Source: Sphingomonas sp. ID1715
GTDB taxonomy: Bacteria > Pseudomonadota > Alphaproteobacteria > Sphingomonadales > Sphingomonadaceae
Direction: 5' to 3'
DNA length: 64,000 nt
Assembly (NCBI RefSeq): GCF_013044515.1
Contig: NZ_JABEPR010000001.1
Location: 930,001 to 994,000, forward strand
Positions within the stretch are counted from its first letter, which is position 1. Every line of letters starts with the position of its first letter. The notes under the pieces are model-generated. The model was not told the origin of the DNA. It saw nothing but the letters and a program-made list of their open reading frames with translations, and searched no databases. Shown piece by piece: positions 58,178 to 64,000 of this stretch. The translations under genes and the position numbers were made by a program.

Positions 58178-59083
58178 ATGACCGCACAAGAAACCATCGA
58201 AGCCACCGTGGATGACGGCATCATGACGATCACCCTCAATCGCCCGGACCGGCTGAATGCCTTTACTCCGACGATGATGCGGGAGCTGATCGCCGCCTTC
58301 GACGAAGCCGATGCCGATGATTCGGTGCGCGCCGTTATCATGACCGGGGCGGGCCGGGCCTATTGCGCCGGGGCCGATCTGGGCGGAGGCGGCGAGACCT
58401 TCGACTATGCCAAGCGCCCCGACCAGCTGGAGCAGGGCTCGCCGATCCGCGAGGACGGCAGCGTCGATTATTCGCACCCCGGCGTTCGTGATGGCGGCGG
58501 ACGCCTGACCTTGCGGATCTTCAACTGCCGGAAGCCGGTGATCGGCGCGATCAACGGGCCGGCCGTCGGCATCGGCGTGACGATGACGCTGCCGATGGAC
58601 TTCCGGCTGGCCAGCGACGGGGCGAAGTTCGGTTTCGTGTTCGCCCGGCGCGGTATCGTGCCCGAAGCGGCGTCGAGCTGGTTCCTGCCGCGCCTGGTCG
58701 GCATAGGCCAGGCCCTCGACTGGTGCTATTCCGGCCGGGTGTTCGGCGCGGAGGAAGCGCTGAAGGGCGCCCTGGTGCGCTCGATCCACGCACCCGATCA
58801 GCTGCTCGACGCGGCCCGCAGGCTTGCCTGGGAACTGACCGCCCAGAGCGCGCCGGTCTCGATCGCGCTCACTCGCCAGATGATGTGGCGGATGATGGGT
58901 GCCGAGCATCCGATGATCGCCCATCGCCTTGACAGCCGCGCCATCTGGTCGCGCGGCCAGAGCGGCGACGCAAAGGAGGGGGTCACCTCCTTCCTCGAGA
59001 AGCGCGAAGCCAGCTATCCGGATCGCGTGTCGGCGGACTTTCCCGACCTCGGCGAGCTGCTGGCCGATCCGGAATACCAATGA
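58178..59083 (+). CDS. Enoyl-CoA hydratase/isomerase (crotonase family)
   Basis: The 301-residue protein has the crotonase core: ITLNRPDRLNAFTPTMMREL, GAGRAYCAGADLG (oxyanion loop), INGPAVGIGVTMTLPMDFRL and the second catalytic segment FARRGIVPEAASSWFLPRLV, where the Glu aligns with a catalytic residue. It is about 40 residues longer than E. coli-type enoyl-CoA hydratase, with an insert after the oxyanion loop (GGGETFDYAKRPDQLEQG). AGGAGG precedes the ATG. The acyl substrate is not predictable. Confidence 0.87.
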   Translation: MTAQETIEATVDDGIMTITLNRPDRLNAFTPTMMRELIAAFDEADADDSVRAVIMTGAGRAYCAGADLGGGGETFDYAKRPDQLEQGSPIREDGSVDYSHPGVRDGGGRLTLRIFNCRKPVIGAINGPAVGIGVTMTLPMDFRLASDGAKFGFVFARRGIVPEAASSWFLPRLVGIGQALDWCYSGRVFGAEEALKGALVRSIHAPDQLLDAARRLAWELTAQSAPVSIALTRQMMWRMMGAEHPMIAHRLDSRAIWSRGQSGDAKEGVTSFLEKREASYPDRVSADFPDLGELLADPEYQ

Positions 59084-59084
59084 T

Positions 59085-59174
59085 CGTCATCCCCGCGAAA
59101 GCGGGGACCCAGCTTCTTCCTTCTTTGCTGCGTTTCGATAAGAAGGCTGGGTTCCCGCTTGCGCGGGAATGACG
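59085..59174. repeat. Palindromic element upstream of the permease
   Basis: CGTCATCCCCGCGAAAGCGG continuing to GGGACCCAGC on the left is inverted (imperfectly) on the right as GCTGGGTTCCCGCTTGCGCG through GGAATGACG, at 59085-59174. It is the GTCATTCCCGCG class of dispersed palindrome and abuts the crotonase stop. Confidence 0.8.
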
Positions 59175-59188
59175 AAGGGGTGTGTGCA

Positions 59189-60643
59189 GTGAACAAATTA
59201 CTCCGCCGCAAGGCGATCACCGCGGCAGAGGACCAGCCGCACGAGCACCGCCTTGCCCGCACCCTGTCCTGGCCGCACCTCGTCGCGCTCGGCGTCGGGG
59301 CGATCGTCGGCACCGGCATCCTGACCCTGATCGGCGTCGGCGCCGACCGGGCCGGGCCGGCCGTGCTGTTGAGCTTTGTAGTCGCCGGCGCGATCTGCGC
59401 CTGCGCGGCGCTCTGCTATGCCGAAATGGCCACGATGATCCCCGCGTCGGGGAGCGCCTATACCTATAGCTATTCGGTGTTGGGCGAAGTCTTTGCCTGG
59501 GTGGTCGGGTGGAGCCTGATCCTCGAATATTCGCTGGTGGTGGCCACGGTGGCGGTCGGCTGGTCCGGCTATGCCGTCGGCTTCCTCAAGGGGCTCGGTA
59601 TCGTGCTGCCGGAGGTGCTGACCCATGGGCCGGCGGTCGCCGGAAGCCTGTTCGACGGCACGCTCCATTTCACCCAGGCCGGCACCAACCTGCCGGCCAT
59701 CTTCATCATCGCGGTGGTCGCAGGCCTGCTGATGCTCGGCACCAAGGAAAGTGCGAACATCAACACCGCGCTGGTGGTGCTCAAGATCGTGACGCTCGCC
59801 CTCTTCGTCGGCGTCGCCCTGCCCCATTTCGACCCGGCCAACCTCGAACCGTTCGCGCCCAATGGCTATGGCAGCGTGCCGGGCGAGGGCGGGGTCAAGT
59901 TCGGCATGATGGGGGCCGCGGCCATCATCTTCTTCGCCTTCTATGGTTTCGACGCGATCTCGACCGCTGCCGAAGAGGCGAAGAACCCGGACCGGGACCT
60001 CGCCATCGGCATCGTCGGGTCGATGGTCGCTTGCACGATCATCTACATGATCGTCGCCGCGGCGGCCGTCGGCGCGATCGGCTATACCCAGTTCGCCAAG
60101 AGCCCCGAGCCGCTGGCGCTGATCTTGCGGGAGATCGGCAGCCCCGGCGTCGCGACGATCGTCGCTGCCGCCGCGGCCATTGCGTTGCCGACCGTGCTGC
60201 TCGCCTTCCTCTATGGCCAGACCCGCATCTTCATGGTTATGGCCCGCGACGGCTTCCTGCCGACCGGCCTCGCCCGAGTGTCGAAGCGCGGCACGCCGGC
60301 GACGATCACGGCCGTGACCGCAATCTTCGTCGCCTTCATCGCCGCCGTGACGCCGCTCGACCTGATCGCGTCGCTCGCGAATGCGGGGACGCTCTGCGCG
60401 TTCATCGCCGTCGCGGTCTGCGTGCTGGTGATGCGCAAGCGGGCGCCGGATATCCGCCGCGGCTTCACAACACCGCTCGCCTGGCTGGTCGCGCCGGCCG
60501 CCATCCTCGGCTGCCTTTACCTGTTCACCAGCCTGCAGTCGGTCACGCAGATCAGCTTCTTCGTGTGGAACGGGATCGGGCTGCTGATCTATCTGACCTA
60601 TGGCGTGGCGCGCAGCCGCGCTACTTCGCCCGCGTCCAGGTAA
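59189..60643 (+). CDS. Amino-acid permease (APC superfamily)
   Basis: The 484-residue integral membrane protein has about 12-13 hydrophobic spans, a unit LSWPHLVALGVGAIVGTGI at the first span, the Gly-rich signature of APC transporters, and the CAT-like motif FFAFYGFDAISTAAEEAKNP in the sixth region. It most resembles cationic or broad-range amino-acid transporters, but the substrate is not fixed by sequence. The GTG at 59189, with AAGGGG upstream, is chosen; a GTG three codons earlier is possible. The last 23 nt overlap the 3' end of the DUF2147 gene on the other strand. Confidence 0.88.
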   Translation: MNKLLRRKAITAAEDQPHEHRLARTLSWPHLVALGVGAIVGTGILTLIGVGADRAGPAVLLSFVVAGAICACAALCYAEMATMIPASGSAYTYSYSVLGEVFAWVVGWSLILEYSLVVATVAVGWSGYAVGFLKGLGIVLPEVLTHGPAVAGSLFDGTLHFTQAGTNLPAIFIIAVVAGLLMLGTKESANINTALVVLKIVTLALFVGVALPHFDPANLEPFAPNGYGSVPGEGGVKFGMMGAAAIIFFAFYGFDAISTAAEEAKNPDRDLAIGIVGSMVACTIIYMIVAAAAVGAIGYTQFAKSPEPLALILREIGSPGVATIVAAAAAIALPTVLLAFLYGQTRIFMVMARDGFLPTGLARVSKRGTPATITAVTAIFVAFIAAVTPLDLIASLANAGTLCAFIAVAVCVLVMRKRAPDIRRGFTTPLAWLVAPAAILGCLYLFTSLQSVTQISFFVWNGIGLLIYLTYGVARSRATSPASR

Positions 60644-61022
60644 CCGAGCGGCAGAAGATCGCGACGCAACCGGTCAGCTTCAGCGTGTTGGGGCCGGTAC
60701 GCTGGAGCGTGCTCCGATAGCTCTTGCCGTTCTTCGGATCATAGGCGGTGCCACGCCACAGCGCGCCATCGTCGACGAAGCCGGTCAGGATCGGCAGCCC
60801 CACGATCGGGCGGCTGCGCAACCGCGCGTCCGGGTTGTTGATGTCGGTCCCGGGACCTTTCACCGGCACCAGCGTCTTGGCCAGCCGGCCGCACAGCCGA
60901 GAGCCACATTGGCCGATCTCGATCAACCCGTCCTTAGTGTCGGTGAGCCAGGTTCCCGTCACCGGCTGGGCGGCTTGGGCGGGGAAAGCTGCCGCCGTCA
61001 ACAGCAGAATCGTCCAGCGCAT
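60621..61022 (-). CDS. DUF2147 secreted protein
   Basis: From the ATG at 61022 the 133-residue protein has a signal peptide (WTILLLTAAAFPAQA) and a DUF2147 domain: VTGTWLTDTKDGLIEIGQCG, LCGRLAKTLV, the GFVDDGALWRGTAYDPKNGK block and a final CVAIFCRSVTW. Two cysteine pairs may form disulfides. The domain is lipocalin-like in size, with no known role. The longer open frame to 62048 is antisense to the beta-helix gene and was rejected. Its stop overlaps the tail of the converging permease. Confidence 0.85.
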   Translation of the reverse strand: MRWTILLLTAAAFPAQAAQPVTGTWLTDTKDGLIEIGQCGSRLCGRLAKTLVPVKGPGTDINNPDARLRSRPIVGLPILTGFVDDGALWRGTAYDPKNGKSYRSTLQRTGPNTLKLTGCVAIFCRSVTWTRAK

Positions 61023-61026
61023 CTCT

Positions 61027-61088
61027 TCTCCGTTCGTATCGAGCGAAGTCGAGATACGTTTCTCGACTGCGCTCGAAACGAACGGGAG
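61027..61088. repeat. Palindromic element upstream of the DUF2147 gene
   Basis: TCTCCGTTCGTATCGAGCGA through AGTCGAGA pairs with TCTCGACTGCGCTCGAAACG through AACGGGAGA. It has the same core as the element at the murB 5' end and lies between the divergent DUF2147 and beta-helix genes, with part of its sequence acting as the DUF2147 ribosome-binding area. Confidence 0.8.
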
Positions 61089-61130
61089 AGGGGTAGTTGT
61101 CAAGAGCCGCCGTTGCGGTAGCTTACACAC

Positions 61131-62318
61131 ATGAAAGCGCTCCTCCTCGCCCTTCTCGCCACGGCGGCGCCGCTCGCCGCCAAGACCGTCACCGTCGCGC
61201 CGGGCGCCGATGTCCAGGAACGGCTCCAGACCGCGCTGATCGAAGCAGCGCCGGGCGACACGATCCAGCTCGGCGCCGGCCGGTTCGAGCTGAGCGACGG
61301 CCTTTCCCTCGATGTCGATAAGGTAACGGTGCACGGCGCCGGCCGCGACGCCACGGTGCTGAGCTTCAAGGGGCAGAAGGGCGCCGGCGAGGGCCTGCTG
61401 GTCACGTCCGACGACGTCGTGCTCCGCGACTTCTCCGTGGAGGACAGCAAGGGCGACGGCATCAAGTCGAAGGGCGCCGACCGCATCGTCTATCACGATA
61501 TCCGCGTCGAATGGACCGGAGGACCGAAGGAGACCAACGGCGCCTATGGCGTCTATCCGGTCAGCTCGACGGACGTGCTGATCGACAAGGTGCTGGTGCG
61601 CGGCGCATCCGACGCCGGCATCTATGTCGGTCAGTCCAAGAACATCGTCGTGCGCAACTCGATCGCGGAACGGAACGTCGCCGGGATCGAGATCGAAAAC
61701 AGCTACAATGCGGACGTCCACGACAATGTCGCGCGGCACAATACCGGCGGGATCCTCGTCTTCGACCTGCCAAACCTGCCGCAGATGGGCGGCCACTCGA
61801 TCCGCGTCTTCGCCAATCAGGTGACCGACAATGACACGCCGAACTTCGCGCCCAAGGGCAATATCGTCGCGTCCGTGCCGATGGGCACCGGCGTGATGGT
61901 GATGGCCAATCGCGACGTGCACGTCTTTCGCAACACGCTGGCCAACAATGCGAGCTCGAACGTGATGCTGATCGGCTATCGCCGGCCGTTCGAGGACAAG
62001 ACCTATAATCCGCTGATCCGGCAGGTGGTGGTGCGCGACAACCAGCATGGCCGGGCCGGGTTCGCGCCCGCCTTCCCCGGCGGTGCGGAGCTGGCCGGTG
62101 CGCTGGGTGGCGCCTTGCCGCCGGTCATGTGGGACGGCACCGGCGAAGGCGTGCTGGTCGCGGAAAAGAATGTGCCGACGCTCACCTTGGGCCTCCCCTC
62201 GCCGTCCACTCCGGTCGAGCAGGCCAAGCCGTCGCTGGCCAAATTCGATGGCGTGCAGGCATCGGTCGAACCCAAGGCGGTCGTGCTGCCAGCCTCCATG
62301 GAGGCGGCGATCAAGTGA
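61131..62318 (+). CDS. Secreted parallel beta-helix protein
   Basis: The 395-residue protein has a signal peptide (LLLALLATAAPLAA) and repeated short strands of the parallel beta-helix type (LLVTSDDVVLRDFSVEDSKG, RIVYHDIRVEW, DVLIDKVLVRGASDAGIYVG, NIVVRNSIAERNVAGIEIEN). It ends in a long Pro/Ala tail. Its stop overlaps the start of a dihaem cytochrome (GTGA). The same two families are neighbours in other bacteria (TIGR03805 / TIGR03806-type), so they probably act together in the periplasm. The substrate of the helix is not known. Confidence 0.88.
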   Translation: MKALLLALLATAAPLAAKTVTVAPGADVQERLQTALIEAAPGDTIQLGAGRFELSDGLSLDVDKVTVHGAGRDATVLSFKGQKGAGEGLLVTSDDVVLRDFSVEDSKGDGIKSKGADRIVYHDIRVEWTGGPKETNGAYGVYPVSSTDVLIDKVLVRGASDAGIYVGQSKNIVVRNSIAERNVAGIEIENSYNADVHDNVARHNTGGILVFDLPNLPQMGGHSIRVFANQVTDNDTPNFAPKGNIVASVPMGTGVMVMANRDVHVFRNTLANNASSNVMLIGYRRPFEDKTYNPLIRQVVVRDNQHGRAGFAPAFPGGAELAGALGGALPPVMWDGTGEGVLVAEKNVPTLTLGLPSPSTPVEQAKPSLAKFDGVQASVEPKAVVLPASMEAAIK

Positions 62319-63268
62319 GATGGGCGCTCGCCGTGGCCGCGCTGGGGCTGCTGACCAGCGCCGCGCGGCCGGGCGTCGATGATGCGCTGATCACCGGCGA
62401 CACGCTGCCGCAGAAACTGTCGGAGTTCCGCTTCTTCCTCGGCGACCAGCCAAATGCCCGCGTCACACCCTACACGCTCGCGACGCCGCTCTTCTCCGAT
62501 TACGCCGACAAGCAGCGCTTCATCTATGTGCCCGCGGGACAAAAGGCGCGGCACCAAGGCGACGGGCTGATCGAGCTGCCGATTGGCTCCGCGCTGATCA
62601 AGACCTTCGGCTATCCGGGCCAGAAGCTCGAAACCCGCGTGCTGCTGCGCCGGGCGGGCGGCTGGGTGGCTCTCCCCTATGTCTGGGAGGAAGGGGATGC
62701 CGTGCTGAAGCGCGGCGGGAAGAGGCTTGAGGTGACGGCGCACGGCCAGACGATCAGCTATGCCGTGCCGAACCAGAACCAGTGCAAGGAATGCCACCAG
62801 TCCTCCGGCACGATCCAGCCGATCGGACCGAAGGCGCGCAACTTGGGCGCGGCGCAGCTCAAGGGGCTGGTACAGGCCGGCCTGCTCGACCGCGCGGCCG
62901 TCGGCTACGTGCTGCCACGCTGGGACGACGCCAAGGCGCCGGTCGCCGAGCGCGCCCGCGCCTATCTCGACATCAATTGCGGCCATTGCCATTCGCGCAC
63001 CGGCATCGCGAACAATAGCGGCCTTTACCTGACCTGGGAGGAAGCGGACCCGGTCGCGCGCGGCATCGGCAAGACGCCGGTCGCCGCCGGTCGGGGCAGC
63101 GGCGGGCTGGAGGTGGCGATCGCGCCGGGCGAGCCGGACAAATCGATCCTGCTCTATCGGATGAACAGCACGGAGCCCGGCGTCGCCATGCCGGAACTCG
63201 GCCGGTCGCTGGTGCACAAGGAAGGCGTCGCGCTGGTGCGGGATTATATCGCGGGGCTGCCACATTAA
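62315..63268 (+). CDS. SO2930-type dihaem c-type cytochrome
   Basis: A GTG overlapping the beta-helix stop (GTGA) opens a 317-residue protein with a signal peptide (WALAVAALGLLTSAAR). Two haem-c motifs are visible: CKECHQ near residue 160 and CGHCHS near 224. Between and after them lie the family segments TPLFSDYADKQRFIYVPAGQ and SILLYRMNSTEPGVAMPELG. It is a periplasmic cytochrome of unknown partner, found paired with the beta-helix family. An ATG in another frame just downstream is not used. Confidence 0.9.
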   Translation: MRWALAVAALGLLTSAARPGVDDALITGDTLPQKLSEFRFFLGDQPNARVTPYTLATPLFSDYADKQRFIYVPAGQKARHQGDGLIELPIGSALIKTFGYPGQKLETRVLLRRAGGWVALPYVWEEGDAVLKRGGKRLEVTAHGQTISYAVPNQNQCKECHQSSGTIQPIGPKARNLGAAQLKGLVQAGLLDRAAVGYVLPRWDDAKAPVAERARAYLDINCGHCHSRTGIANNSGLYLTWEEADPVARGIGKTPVAAGRGSGGLEVAIAPGEPDKSILLYRMNSTEPGVAMPELGRSLVHKEGVALVRDYIAGLPH

Positions 63269-63271
63269 ATC

Positions 63272-63357
63272 GGTTTGGCCTGAGCTTGTCGAAGGCCTCC
63301 CTTTCTGTACACGAAGCCATGAGGAAGAGAGGGCTTCGACAGGCTCAGCCCAAACCG
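63272..63357. repeat. Palindromic element upstream of mtnP
   Basis: GGTTTGGCCTGAGCTTGTCG continuing to AAGGCCT is inverted imperfectly as GGGCTTCGACAGGCTCAGCC and AAACC at 63272-63357. This is the CCTGAGCTTGTCGAAGG class of dispersed repeat and fills most of the gap before mtnP. Confidence 0.8.
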
Positions 63358-63367
63358 GAGTTGATCG

Positions 63368-64000
63368 ATGGCTGAGTGGATGATCGGCGTGCTCGGCGGG
63401 TCCGGACTTTACGCGATCGACGATCTCGAAGACGCCGAATGGCGCGGCATCGACACCCCCTGGGGGGCGCCATCCGACCAGATCCTGACCGGCAGCATCG
63501 CGGGCAAGCGCTTCGCCTTTCTGCCCCGTCATGGCCGCGGCCACCCAATCTCGCCCACCGACCTCAACTATCGTGCCAACATCGACGCACTGAAGCGGAT
63601 CGGCTGCACCGACCTGCTCGCCCTCTCCGCCGTCGGATCGCTGCGGGAGGAGCTGGCGCCGGGCAGGTTCGTCGTGGCCGACCAGTTCATCGACCATACG
63701 CGTCACCGCGCCGGCAGCTTCTTCGGCGCCGGGCTGGTCGCGCACGTCTCACTGGCCGACCCGGTCTGCCCGCGCCTGTCGAGCCTTGCCGCCGCGGCTG
63801 CCACGCGCGCCGGTGCCGAAGTGAGCGAGGGCGGCACCTATATCGCGATCGAAGGGCCGCAGTTCAGCAGCCGCGCCGAAAGCCACATGTACCGCGCCTG
63901 GGGTGCCGATATCATCGGCATGACGGCGATGCCGGAAGCCAAGCTCGCGCGCGAGGCGGAGCTGCCCTACGCGCTGATCGGCATGGTCACCGACTATGAT
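63368..64000 (+). CDS. mtnP: S-methyl-5'-thioadenosine phosphorylase, 3' end outside the window
   Basis: MtnP splits methylthioadenosine with phosphate in methionine salvage. Visible are IGVLGGSGLYAID (phosphate loop), FLPRHGRGHPISPTDLNYRA, ALSAVGSLREELAPG and the substrate loop YIAIEGPQFSSRAESHMYRA followed by IIGMTAMPEAKLAREAEL. The reading continues to the last base with no stop; 211 residues are present of about 290 expected. It could also act on methylthioinosine, which needs the missing C-terminus to decide. Confidence 0.92.
   Translation, partial: MAEWMIGVLGGSGLYAIDDLEDAEWRGIDTPWGAPSDQILTGSIAGKRFAFLPRHGRGHPISPTDLNYRANIDALKRIGCTDLLALSAVGSLREELAPGRFVVADQFIDHTRHRAGSFFGAGLVAHVSLADPVCPRLSSLAAAAATRAGAEVSEGGTYIAIEGPQFSSRAESHMYRAWGADIIGMTAMPEAKLAREAELPYALIGMVTDYD

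Overview
This is a GC-rich alphaproteobacterial chromosome segment, most likely from the Sphingomonadales (Sphingomonas-like). The basis is a CtrA response regulator, GANTC sites upstream of cell-cycle genes, a meso-DAP type MurE, DUF4893 and DUF2171 proteins, a LuxR/LuxI pair of sphingomonad type and many intergenic palindromes of the kind common in that order. No gene-free stretch longer than about 300 bases remains once RNA genes, repeats and control regions are counted.

Layout. 1-9938: the last codons of an upstream gene (probably a TpsB outer-membrane transporter), a 2275-residue filamentous-haemagglutinin-like exoprotein, and a coupled, exported TPR-CHAT protein with an intact His/Cys dyad. 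9961-11675: a small WYL-like protein with a 24-residue membrane peptide overlapping its stop, then an M19-type dipeptidase relative. 11722-12017: a tRNA-Lys(TTT) whose anticodon is split by a 220-nt group I intron. 12173-20914 (mostly minus strand): tatA, scpB, scpA, nagZ, a SPOR protein, argS, a small secreted protein (plus strand), dgt and a TPR/SPOR protein.

21041-39656 (minus strand): a complete division and cell-wall cluster in the order mraZ-rsmH-ftsL-ftsI-murE-murF-mraY-murD-ftsW-murG-murC-murB-ddl-ftsQ-ftsA-ftsZ. Most junctions are ATGA or GTGA overlaps, so the cluster is probably read as one long transcript from an mraZ promoter carrying three GGGA boxes at 10-bp spacing. ftsZ has its own leader with three GANTC sites and a perfect DnaA-box match. 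Palindromic elements interrupt the cluster at several points. One lies in frame inside murD and another supplies the N-terminal codons of murB.

39913-49324: a small membrane protein, a cysteine synthase, a family 6 DNA glycosylase, a lipoprotein, a luxR-luxI quorum-sensing operon divergent from a GGDEF-EAL protein, purL, ctrA and tRNA-Ala(CGC). 49520-64000: a DUF2171 protein, a YpfJ-like metallopeptidase, a patatin / 3-hydroxybutyrate dehydrogenase pair (possibly PHB metabolism), a DUF4893 lipoprotein, an M20 amidohydrolase, a TonB-dependent receptor, a crotonase, an amino-acid permease, a DUF2147 protein, a beta-helix protein coupled to an SO2930-type dihaem cytochrome c, and the start of mtnP, which runs off the window.

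Functional names come from reading motifs and gene order only; no database search was run.
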